This document shows positions 1-5,752 of a stretch of 12,618 bases of DNA, piece by piece. Location of the stretch: the NCBI GenBank assembly GCA_035513175.1, contig DATKCN010000332.1, positions 1-12,618 on the forward strand, given 5' to 3'. The notes beneath the pieces are model-generated. The model was not told the DNA's origin. It ran no database searches and was given only the letters and a program-made list of their open reading frames with translations. A program made the translations under genes and the position numbers. This DNA is from DATKCN01 sp035513175 (GTDB taxonomy: Bacteria > Chloroflexota > Chloroflexia > Thermomicrobiales > CFX8). Position 1 is the first letter of the stretch, and each line of letters begins with the position of its first letter.

Positions 1-1
1 G

Positions 2-226
2 CTGTTCGCGAGCAGTCCGGTCGAGCCATCGCCGCTGGTCCAGCCCGATGAGCTGGCGGTCGTCGACAAGAACACACTGCGCATCATGAGCGGGCCGGGG
101 TACGCCTCGGTCGGCGAGCAGTTCCGCTATGAGCGCGACGCGGACGGCACGATCGTCAGCGTGTTCACCGGAGGCATGAAAGCCTGGCCAATCGAGGACT
201 ACCGAGCCCGCGACCGGGTGCTGTAG
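2..226 (+). CDS. C-terminal end of an unidentified protein, possibly a beta-lactamase-type serine hydrolase (5' partial)
   Basis: An open frame enters from the left edge and ends at TAG 224-226, giving the last 74 residues of a protein. The tail contains the strings LRIMSGPGYASVGEQFRYER and FTGGMKAWPIEDY. This pattern, a short beta-strand module with GYASVGE followed by a YERD turn and a GGM-x-AWP segment, resembles the C-terminal accessory domain that follows the catalytic domain in many beta-lactamase-family serine hydrolases. That assignment is from memory of the family and no catalytic motif (SxxK, YxN) lies inside the window. The frame is free of stops and has coding-like third-position GC. 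The next gene starts about 35 bases downstream on the same strand, so the two may be co-transcribed. Confidence 0.6.
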   Translation: MFASSPVEPSPLVQPDELAVVDKNTLRIMSGPGYASVGEQFRYERDADGTIVSVFTGGMKAWPIEDYRARDRVL

Positions 227-261
227 ACCCGGTCACATGATTGATGGGAGCGCAGATCGAG

Positions 262-642
262 ATGCAACTGGGGAATTTCTCAGTGAGCCTGACCGTCAAA
301 GACATTCACGCATCCAAAGCGTTTTATGAAGTCCTCGGCTTCGCGATGGTGATGGGCGATGTCGAGCAGGGCTGGGTGATTATGAAGAACGGGGCTACCA
401 ACCTCGGGTTGTTTCAAGGGATGTTCGAGCAGAACATGCTGACGTTTAACCCAGGCTGGGATCACCACGGCAACCCGTTGACCGCGTTCACGGACATCCG
501 TGATCTTCAACAGCAGCTCAAAGCAGCCGGCCTGACAATTGCCCAGGAGGCAAGCGAGGGCGTCGAACCGACCAGCTTGCTGCTGGTTGACCCTGACGGC
601 AACCCCATCCTGATCGACCAGCACGTCGCAAAGCCCGCCTAG
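262..642 (+). CDS. VOC (glyoxalase/bleomycin-resistance fold) family protein
   Basis: A 126-residue single-domain protein of the vicinal oxygen chelate superfamily. The N-terminal strand-helix VSLTVKDIHASKAFYEVLGF is the hallmark opening of a VOC module, and the second half closes with LLLVDPDGNPILIDQH, the usual metal-side strand. Members bind a divalent metal and act as glyoxalases, dioxygenases or drug-binding resistance proteins; the substrate cannot be read from sequence. I chose ATG 262 because GGGAG (246-250) lies 11 bases upstream and the homologous region begins there; TTG 241 and ATG 244 are in frame but have no ribosome binding site. The middle (LFQGMFEQNMLTFNPGWD) suggests the small VOC group often annotated as glyoxalase-like. 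It lies between a hydrolase-like tail and a Rox-like monooxygenase on the same strand. Confidence 0.88.
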   Translation: MQLGNFSVSLTVKDIHASKAFYEVLGFAMVMGDVEQGWVIMKNGATNLGLFQGMFEQNMLTFNPGWDHHGNPLTAFTDIRDLQQQLKAAGLTIAQEASEGVEPTSLLLVDPDGNPILIDQHVAKPA

Positions 643-824
643 CGCTCCGTCTCCAGGTGGCGACCGGATTGGCACGCCCAGAGGGCCATGACGGGCTGGC
701 AGACGACGTCACTGACCAGGGCGGCGCAAGTGCATGAGCGGCCGGATGATCCTGCCCCGGGTCGTGCATGCGTGTCAGTCACGATGACGGCGAAGTCTGT
801 GCGGCAAGCCCCGGGGTCGTCGTG

Positions 825-830
825 TATAAC
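825..830 (+). promoter_or_regulatory. Possible -10 element upstream of the Rox-like monooxygenase
   Basis: TATAAC lies 45 bases before the monooxygenase start, in an otherwise GC-rich 232-base gap (643-874) that shows no convincing gene. No good -35 hexamer is visible 16-18 bases upstream, so this is only a weak call. The same gap contains the near-repeated string GCCCCGGG(G)TCGT at about 755 and 808. Confidence 0.25.
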
Positions 831-874
831 CGCCGTCCGATGGCCAGAAACTACGGTAACGGGAGTAGCGAAAC

Positions 875-2338
875 ATGACCGAGCATGCGGTGGTCATCGC
901 CGGAGGAGGTCCGACTGGACTGATGCTGGCGGGCGAGCTGGCGTTGGCGGGCGTGGACGTTGCCATCGTCGAGCGGCGCGCCAGCCAGGACCTCCCCGGT
1001 TCGCGCGCGGGCGGTCTGCATTCACGCACCATCGAGGTCCTCGATCAGCGTGGCATCGCCGATCGATTCCTTTCCGAGGGGCAGGTGGCACAGGTCGCGG
1101 GGTTCGCCTGGATCCCGTTGGACATCAGCGACTTTCCCACGCGGCACAACTACGGGCTCGCGCTATGGCAGGACCACATCGAACGCATCCTGGCCGGCTG
1201 GGTCGGCGAGCTGGCGGCGCCGGTCTATCGCGGACGTGAGGTGACCGGTTTCGCGCAGGACGACACGGGAGTCGACATCGCGCTATCCGACGGCCAGTCG
1301 CTGCGGGCGGAGTATCTCGTCGGGTGCGATGGCGGACGCAGTCTGATCCGGAAAGCCTCCGGCATCGAGTTCCCCGGGTGGGATCCGACAACCAGTCACC
1401 TGATCGCCGAGGTCGAGCTGGCCGAGGAGCCGGAATGGGGCCTGCGCCGCGACGCCCGCGGCATCCATTCCTTGAGTCGGTTGGAGGATGGACCGGTGCG
1501 GATCATGGTGACCGAACCGGTCCTCGGCCGGACCGAAGAGCCCACCCTACGCGATCTCGGCGAGGCGCTCCGCGCCTGCTACGGGACCGATTACGGGGTC
1601 CACTCGCCCACCTGGATCTCCCGCTTTACGGATATGACGCGGCAGGCCGCGGCCTACCGCGACCGACGGGTGCTGCTGGCGGGTGACGCTGCACACGTGC
1701 ATTACCCTGTCGGCGGACAGGGTCTCCAACTCGGTGTGCAGGACGCGGTGAACCTGGGCTGGAAGCTGGCCCAGGTCGTCAAGGCAACGTCGCCGGACAG
1801 TCTCCTCGACACATACCATGCCGAGCGGCATCCGGTCGCCGCCAACGTGTTGCGCACGACGATGGCGCAAGTCGCGCTGCTGCGCACAGATGACGGCGCC
1901 AACGCCTTGCGCGATATCATGTCTGAGCTCCTGAGCATGGACGAGCCTCGCAGACGAATGGCCGCGATGATGTCCGGTCTGGACGTTCGTTACGACCTCG
2001 GCGAGGGACACCCGCTGCTCGGACGCCGCATGCCCGATCTCGACCTGGTTGCCGCCAACGGCCCGCTGCGCGTCTTCACCCTGCTGCACGCTGCCCGGCC
2101 GGTGCTGGTCAACCTCGGTGAGCCCGGCGGCTTCGACATCACTCCCTGGGCAGATCGGGTGCAGGCAGTCGACGCCACATACGTTGGCGCCTGGGAGCTG
2201 CCGGCACTCGGGGCGGTCACTGCTCCCAGCGCCGTGTTGATCCGGCCCGACGGATATGTGGCCTGGGTAGGAGACCTGACCCATCTGGGACTCGCTGACG
2301 CGCTAACCACCTGGTTCGGACCGCCTGCCGCGGCGTAG
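875..2338 (+). CDS. FAD-dependent aromatic monooxygenase, rifampicin monooxygenase (Rox)-like
   Basis: A 487-residue class A flavoprotein monooxygenase of the PHBH fold. The FAD-binding GxGxxG motif is GGGPTG at residues 10-15, with the ribose-binding Glu at 33; the DG motif is CDGGRS around Asp152; the second FAD motif is GDAAH at 270-274. From VHSPTWISRF through DTYHAERHPVA, LDVRYDLGEGHPLLGRRM and VLIRPDGYVAW the sequence follows the actinobacterial Rox enzymes that hydroxylate and linearise rifamycins with NADPH and O2. It has the family length and the C-terminal thioredoxin-like domain. ATG 875 has GGGAG nine bases upstream. Unusual are Tyr277, Val279 and Gln285 in a stretch that in Rox reads HPPTGGQGLN, so substrate or flavin handling may differ. 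Polyketide or phenol hydroxylation are alternatives; the monooxygenase call itself is firm. Confidence 0.93.
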   Translation: MTEHAVVIAGGGPTGLMLAGELALAGVDVAIVERRASQDLPGSRAGGLHSRTIEVLDQRGIADRFLSEGQVAQVAGFAWIPLDISDFPTRHNYGLALWQDHIERILAGWVGELAAPVYRGREVTGFAQDDTGVDIALSDGQSLRAEYLVGCDGGRSLIRKASGIEFPGWDPTTSHLIAEVELAEEPEWGLRRDARGIHSLSRLEDGPVRIMVTEPVLGRTEEPTLRDLGEALRACYGTDYGVHSPTWISRFTDMTRQAAAYRDRRVLLAGDAAHVHYPVGGQGLQLGVQDAVNLGWKLAQVVKATSPDSLLDTYHAERHPVAANVLRTTMAQVALLRTDDGANALRDIMSELLSMDEPRRRMAAMMSGLDVRYDLGEGHPLLGRRMPDLDLVAANGPLRVFTLLHAARPVLVNLGEPGGFDITPWADRVQAVDATYVGAWELPALGAVTAPSAVLIRPDGYVAWVGDLTHLGLADALTTWFGPPAAA

Positions 2339-2375
2339 CGCGCCGGCTTCCAGGATCAATCTGTCAGGAGCTCTT

Positions 2376-2447
2376 ATGGACCTGACCAACGCTTCGGCGA
2401 TCGTCACCGGCGGCGCTATCGGCTTCGGCTCCACGGCCGTGAGCTAG
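2376..2447 (+). pseudogene. 5' stub of a short-chain dehydrogenase/reductase gene
   Basis: AGGAG (2366-2370) followed five bases later by ATG 2376 opens a 23-codon frame that begins DLTNASAIVTGGAIGFGST and stops at TAG 2445. This is the cofactor-binding N-terminus (TGGxxGxG) of an HSD10/3-hydroxyacyl-CoA-dehydrogenase-like SDR, a family of about 250 residues. In-frame translation after the stop (LAGWRGV) still loosely matches the expected helix, then homology ends. The remaining ~90% of the gene is absent. Its ribosome binding site is intact and it lies 37 bases after the monooxygenase, so it was probably once the next gene of that operon. Confidence 0.75.
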
Positions 2448-2585
2448 CTCGCGGGCTGGCGCGGTGTACGAGAACGCATACAGCAGGATTTCGCCGGCAC
2501 GTTGCCCAGCGGCGCCGACGATTCGCGGCGCAGTCGCTCCGGGGGCGAACTGATAGTTCCCCGTCGGATGATAGATCAGCGACAT
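2448..2585 (-). pseudogene. 5' stub of a small unidentified gene, fused tail to tail with the SDR stub
   Basis: On the - strand, GAGGA seven bases before ATG 2585 gives a strong start. The product begins MSLIYHPTGNYQFAPGATAP and continues for about 46 residues of plausible protein. Reading then passes into the antisense of the SDR stub and stops at 2364, giving a 73-residue chimera. The N-terminus (GNYxFxPG) reminds me of small uncharacterised proteins, some related to RidA/YjgF, in Chloroflexota and Actinobacteria, but I cannot confirm the family. The 3' part appears to have been lost in the same event that truncated the facing SDR. Confidence 0.5.
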
Positions 2586-2817
2586 GGTCGATTCCTCATC
2601 TCTACCCGGCTCCATCACGGACGAAGCGCGTGTAACCCAATGTCCTGAGCGCGATATCGAGGAGCGAGGAATGCGCTTAGCCTGTTGTGCCGCAACACAT
2701 AAGCCACGATTGTCTTCCAGATTCCGGCAACAACTCGTGATGAGCGGCGTTACGGGGCCGGCCGATCGGCAGGCCGCCACGTGGAGATCGTGAGGCCATT
2801 GGGGTGCTCTGAGAGCA

Positions 2818-2855
2818 GTGAGCCGTCCGCGTCAGCGGTGACGCGGACGGCTCAC
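2818..2855 (-). terminator. Perfect 17-bp hairpin after the YCII gene
   Basis: The arms GTGAGCCGTCCGCGTCA (2818-2834) and its exact complement (2839-2855) enclose a four-base loop GCGG. It begins 19 bases past the stop of the - strand YCII/DGPF gene, the last gene of a long - strand run, so it most likely terminates that transcript. There is no U-tract on either side, so it may instead act as an mRNA 3'-end stabiliser. A second small palindrome (TGCTCTGAGAGCA, 2805-2817) directly adjoins it. Confidence 0.6.
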
Positions 2856-2873
2856 GTACGCTGTCGCCGCTGA

Positions 2874-3299
2874 TTATGACGAGCTCCGCTGTTCGACCTC
2901 AGCCCGCATGCGGTCTTCCTGCTCCCGCAGCTCGGGCGTGAAGGCCTCGCCAAAATCGTCGGCCTCGAACACCGGGCGAATCTCGATCTCGGTCCCGCCG
3001 TCGAAGGGCGCGCGCTTGAGCCACTCGACGGCATCGTCCATCGAGTCGACCTGCCAGAGCCAGAACCCCGCGAGCAGCTCCTTGGTCTCGACAAATGGGC
3101 CATCGGTCACGGAGCGGCGCGCCCCATCGAAGCGGACGCGTTTGCCTCGTGAGCTGGGATGCAGGCCCTCACCGGCCAGCATCACGCCCGCCTTGACCAG
3201 CGACTCGTTGTAGTTGCCCATCTCAGTGAGCAATTGCTCGGTTGGCATCTCGCCCGCCTCGGACTCCTCGTTCGCCTTGACCAGCACCATCACGCGCAT
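2874..3299 (-). CDS. YCII-related (DGPF domain) family protein
   Basis: A 141-residue protein with the ferredoxin-like alpha/beta fold of the YciI/DGPF family. It starts MRVMVLVKANEESEAG, has the defining DGPF motif at residues 66-69 followed by ETKELLAGFWLWQVDSMDDA, and ends in a charged tail. The family is often encoded next to ECF sigma factors or in clusters of small detoxification-like proteins; its biochemical role is unknown. The start is unambiguous: GAGGAGGT lies six bases before ATG 3299. The preceding same-strand gene (DinB) ends 132 bases upstream, leaving room for a separate promoter, and repeated TCGACA boxes lie in that gap. A 17-bp hairpin follows the stop. The last ~25 residues (REQEDRMRAEVEQRSSS) are probably helical. 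Confidence 0.92.
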   Translation of the reverse strand: MRVMVLVKANEESEAGEMPTEQLLTEMGNYNESLVKAGVMLAGEGLHPSSRGKRVRFDGARRSVTDGPFVETKELLAGFWLWQVDSMDDAVEWLKRAPFDGGTEIEIRPVFEADDFGEAFTPELREQEDRMRAEVEQRSSS

Positions 3300-3383
3300 T
3301 GTGGGACCTCCTCATTCCAGTTGCTCGACGCTCGGGGCCAGAAGCAACGCCGCTCCGGCTGTTCCCTGCGCCCTATGACATCT

Positions 3384-3432
3384 TGTCGAACGCGCTGCGA
3401 CGAATTCGACATCTGCGCGCACGGGTCGACAT
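3384..3432. promoter_or_regulatory. Cluster of TGTCGA/TCGACA boxes, possible operator
   Basis: Upstream of the YCII gene, TGTCGAA (3384-3390) and TTCGACA (3405-3411) form a perfect 7-bp inverted repeat with a 14-base spacer. A third copy, TCGACAT at 3426-3432, repeats the one at 3406-3412 exactly 20 bases away, two helical turns. GACATCT also occurs twice (3377, 3408). Spacing on one helical face suggests regulator binding, but no regulator gene lies nearby. Confidence 0.35.
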
Positions 3433-3827
3433 TACGACGTCCGCGGTGCGTTGACGACGCGCTCGATGTGCTTGACGTGCGACCGTTCATGGCGGGCCAG
3501 CCAGCGCGCGTAGGACAGTACGGTCCGTTCAAGCGGCCTGCCCGCCCCCGTCACCGTAGCCCCGCGCGTCCAGCCGTCGGGCGGTAGCGGCTCCAGGATT
3601 GCCAGCAGTTCAGCGCGCTGCGTGGCAAATGCCTGCAACGAAGGCCGGAACTCCAGCGCGGGATAGTCGGTCCGGGTGATCCACATGCGGGGATTGACGG
3701 CCCGCAGCGTCGGCCCGTCCTCGGCGATCATCGTCGCGATACAGCCGCCCCAGACATCGGCGCACGCGCGGAGATGGGCCAGCACCTCGTTCAGGGACCA
3801 CTCGTCCTGGCTGGAGCGGCCGTGCAA
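3432..3827 (-). CDS. DinB-like (DinB_2) four-helix protein, N-terminus disturbed
   Basis: The frame from TTG 3827 gives 131 residues, with DEWSLNEVLAHLRACADVW (first metal-binding His in LAHL) and, near the C-terminus, RHERSHVKHIERV (HxxxH-type metal site). This is the DinB_2 type of four-helix metalloprotein, a superfamily that includes bacillithiol transferases. Family-like sequence continues upstream of TTG 3827: the same frame encodes SRNPLPIKQVLELLEAGP and then TAGLTPEQLHG, up to about 3925, without ATG, GTG or TTG before an in-frame TGA at 3933-3935. ATG 3933 and 3936 (behind AAAGGA) are out of frame by one base. Removing one base there would give MSISRNPLPIKQ, so a frameshift or sequencing error at the second or third codon is likely; the true gene probably starts near 3936. 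It lies downstream of the ClbS gene on the same strand. Confidence 0.78.
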   Translation of the reverse strand: MHGRSSQDEWSLNEVLAHLRACADVWGGCIATMIAEDGPTLRAVNPRMWITRTDYPALEFRPSLQAFATQRAELLAILEPLPPDGWTRGATVTGAGRPLERTVLSYARWLARHERSHVKHIERVVNAPRTS

Positions 3828-3980
3828 TTGCTCCGGCGTCAGGCCGGCGGTCAGCGCGGCTATCTTCGTCGGTCCTGCCTCAAGCAGCTCCAGAACCTGC
3901 TTGATCGGCAGCGGATTGCGGCTGATCTGACATCATCCTTTCACGCGGACCATGGCACGCCGCTGGCATGCGCCCGTTGG

Positions 3981-4001
3981 CAACCGGTTGCTGCGAACCG
4001 G
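3981..4001 (-). other. Palindrome and small hairpin after the ClbS gene
   Basis: CAACCGGTTG (3981-3990) is a 10-bp palindrome, and CCGGTT (3984-3989) can also pair with AACCGG (3996-4001) across a six-base loop. It lies in the 120-base gap between the ClbS stop and the next DinB gene. It could slow transcription or bind a dimeric protein; there is no U-tract, so I do not call it a terminator. Confidence 0.3.
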
Positions 4002-4056
4002 GACGCGAGCGCCACAGCGCTGCCATGGAGGCCTCGTCCGGAGTGTCGGGGCAGGC

Positions 4057-4557
4057 TCACCGTGACTGGAGCCAGGCACGAACTGACGCTTCGTGCTCAT
4101 CGTAGAAGTGGCCGAAGAACTCCGCGTCAACGAGGGCCCGCTCCTCCATCCCTTCGATGCCGGAGCGGCCGGGGATCATCAGCGTATCCTCCGGCATTGT
4201 CTCGATCAGGGCGGCCAGGCGCACGAACCACCGATCCATGTCAGCCAGGACGTCAGGTAGCGGTCGCTCGCGCTGCTGCTCGTAAAGCCAGGCGTTGACC
4301 TCGTCCCAATCTTCGATCTCGTCCTCCGTGCCCATTGACGCCGGCCACGGGGGTGGCGGATTCCCACCCGGACCGGCCTCGATGCGCGCCATGGTCCGCT
4401 CGCTCCAGGCCAGCAGGTGTGCCGTTAAATCCTTGAAGGTCCAGTCCCCCATCGGGCCGGGCTCCTCCATGCGATCCCCGCCAATTTCGGCCAGCAGCGC
4501 CTGCCATGCCGCGCGCTCATCATGAATCTCCTGCAGCAGCTCTTTCCGCGTTTTCAT
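4057..4557 (-). CDS. ClbS/DfsB family four-helix bundle protein (copy A)
   Basis: A 166-residue protein of the ClbS/DfsB group, related to the DinB fold. ClbS of E. coli protects the producer from colibactin by hydrolysing its cyclopropane warhead; most homologues are uncharacterised. Visible landmarks are the N-terminal helix MKTRKELLQEIHDERAAW, the conserved GPMGDWTFKDLTAHL block (residues ~34-48), the acidic loop EDEIEDWDEVNAW, and a C-terminal FFGHFYDEHE helix. It shares about 111 of 164 aligned residues with the ClbS gene at 7617-8111. Its ATG overlaps the stop of the upstream DinB gene (ATGA at 4554-4557), so translation is probably coupled, and GGGAG lies five bases before it. The substrate is unknown; protection against an alkylating or electrophilic metabolite is an inference from the family. 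Confidence 0.87.
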   Translation of the reverse strand: MKTRKELLQEIHDERAAWQALLAEIGGDRMEEPGPMGDWTFKDLTAHLLAWSERTMARIEAGPGGNPPPPWPASMGTEDEIEDWDEVNAWLYEQQRERPLPDVLADMDRWFVRLAALIETMPEDTLMIPGRSGIEGMEERALVDAEFFGHFYDEHEASVRAWLQSR

Positions 4558-5090
4558 TCGCTCTCCCGTTCTGAGGCAGGCGCGTCAGCCCGGCCCACGT
4601 GTTCCCATTCCTGGGGATCGAGATCCCACAGGTCCGGCACGCCGAGGCGTTCGAGGATGTGGCGCGCCTCGGCGCGGTGCTGTGCGTTGTGATGCATGAC
4701 CTGCAGGATCGTCGCGCCCTGCGATTGCCGGAAGTCGTAGTGGTCGACGAAGGTGTCGTCCAGCCGCTGCTCATCTTGCGCCCGGCGCGCGGTTATCGCG
4801 AACGCCGGGTGGAAGCGTTCGTGCTGCTCGACCAGTTCGGCAATCGAGCGGCGACCCTCCCGCGCCATGACTGAGCGGCGACCGTCCCGCAGCGGTCCCG
4901 CTGGCTGTTCGAGCATCAGCGTGGTCCACGCGCCGACGACGAAGATCATGTGATCGAGCGTCTCGCGCAGCGTCCTGTGCCCGATGTCGAACTCCCGATC
5001 GAGCTGCGCGTCGGTGAGGTCGCGGCTGATCTCCAGCACGCGCAACGTCGCCCAGTGGTCGTGTCCCAGCATGCGGTCGAGCAGATCCAT
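4554..5090 (-). CDS. DinB family metalloprotein
   Basis: From ATG 5090 the product has 178 residues. GGGGA lies eight bases upstream, and the family homology starts at MDLLDRMLGHDHWATLRVLE; the frame is open further upstream but without a supported start. The three-His metal site typical of DinB is present: His47 in LDHMIF, and His134 and His138 in VMHHNAQHRAEA. This HxxxHR pattern on the third helix is diagnostic. DinB-superfamily enzymes include bacillithiol and mycothiol S-transferases and maleylpyruvate isomerase, so thiol conjugation of an electrophile is plausible but not shown. The gene overlaps ClbS copy A by four bases and follows the Nudix gene by 62 bases, consistent with one - strand operon. 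The C-terminal tail (DLDPQEWEHVGRADAPASE) is acidic and probably disordered. Confidence 0.9.
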   Translation of the reverse strand: MDLLDRMLGHDHWATLRVLEISRDLTDAQLDREFDIGHRTLRETLDHMIFVVGAWTTLMLEQPAGPLRDGRRSVMAREGRRSIAELVEQHERFHPAFAITARRAQDEQRLDDTFVDHYDFRQSQGATILQVMHHNAQHRAEARHILERLGVPDLWDLDPQEWEHVGRADAPASERESE

Positions 5091-5152
5091 ATGCGATTCC
5101 CCAGTCGTGTGCCTGCCAGATCTAGGAGCGGTGACACCGAGAGCGGCTCCGG

Positions 5153-5737
5153 TCATCGTACGTACAGCGAACATCCGTTCTGGCACAGCATAACGGAGGG
5201 GGCTTTATTTGCCAAGAGGGGTATCGAGGGCATCGACGGGAAGGTAAGCGTCTGCATCCAGATTCGATACGTGTCAGGGGTCAGCCCCGCGATGTAGTCG
5301 GTGAAGTCGTCGGCTCTGGTAGCGACGTTGAACCTGCCATCGCGAAGCCGAGACGCCGCATACCTGACCAGATAGCTCACATCATCCCTGGTTGCGATCT
5401 CCTCAAACGAGATGTAGCAGCAGTGATCGGTTTCCAGTCCGTCGGCCCGAGGCGTGCCTGATACAGGCTGCATGAGCCAGAACACGTAGGCATGCGCGAC
5501 GCCCTCGTGGACGATCGTCGCTGGCCCGACGATGCCGACCGGCTCAGCAGCGACGCCAGTCTCCTCGACCACCTCCCGGACGGCGGCAGCGTCCATCATT
5601 TCGCCACGATCGACGACACCTCCCGGCAGCATGTACTTCCCGGTTGACGGTGGGTACGTGTGGCGCACGAGGAGCAATCGATCATCGTCAACGACGAGCC
5701 CTCCTACGGAAACAACCGCGGTGGGATTGAATGTCAC
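5153..5737 (-). CDS. Nudix hydrolase
   Basis: A 194-residue protein with a complete Nudix box at residues 40-62 (G-x5-E-x7-REVVEETGV), including all catalytic Glu residues, so an active Mg2+-dependent pyrophosphohydrolase is expected. The preceding strand VVSVGGLVVDDDRLLLVRH and the KYMLPGG turn are canonical. The start is GTG 5737 with AGGAG eight bases upstream; the M20 gene ends 15 bases before it, so the two are probably co-transcribed. The protein is about 40 residues longer than a minimal Nudix domain. The last part (TPDTYRIWMQ followed by a hydrophobic PSMPSIPLL segment and CQNGCSLYVR) has no recognisable domain and may be extra sequence acquired by read-through into former spacer. The substrate cannot be predicted; sanitising modified nucleotides or nucleotide sugars are the family options. 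Confidence 0.92.
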   Translation of the reverse strand: MTFNPTAVVSVGGLVVDDDRLLLVRHTYPPSTGKYMLPGGVVDRGEMMDAAAVREVVEETGVAAEPVGIVGPATIVHEGVAHAYVFWLMQPVSGTPRADGLETDHCCYISFEEIATRDDVSYLVRYAASRLRDGRFNVATRADDFTDYIAGLTPDTYRIWMQTLTFPSMPSIPLLANKAPSVMLCQNGCSLYVR

Positions 5738-5752
5738 GCTCGCAACTCCTTC

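Noticed and set aside
688..1239. 183-codon + strand frame overlapping the start of the Rox-like gene
   Set aside because: Most of it is the Rox gene read in another frame; the non-overlapping start has no ribosome binding site or protein-like pattern.
1547..2284. 245-codon open frame on the - strand inside the Rox-like gene
   Set aside because: Antisense shadow of a recognised enzyme; no ribosome binding site and no family-like motif.
2584..2793. 69-codon + strand frame in the gap after the gene scar
   Set aside because: It overlaps the start of the facing - strand stub, lacks a ribosome binding site and has no recognisable fold.
5108..5150. Short inverted repeats (CGGTG-A-CACCG within GGAGC...GCTCC) between the Nudix and DinB genes, considered as a terminator
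   Set aside because: The stem is short and interrupted, there is no U-tract, and the gene order suggests continued transcription into the DinB-ClbS pair.
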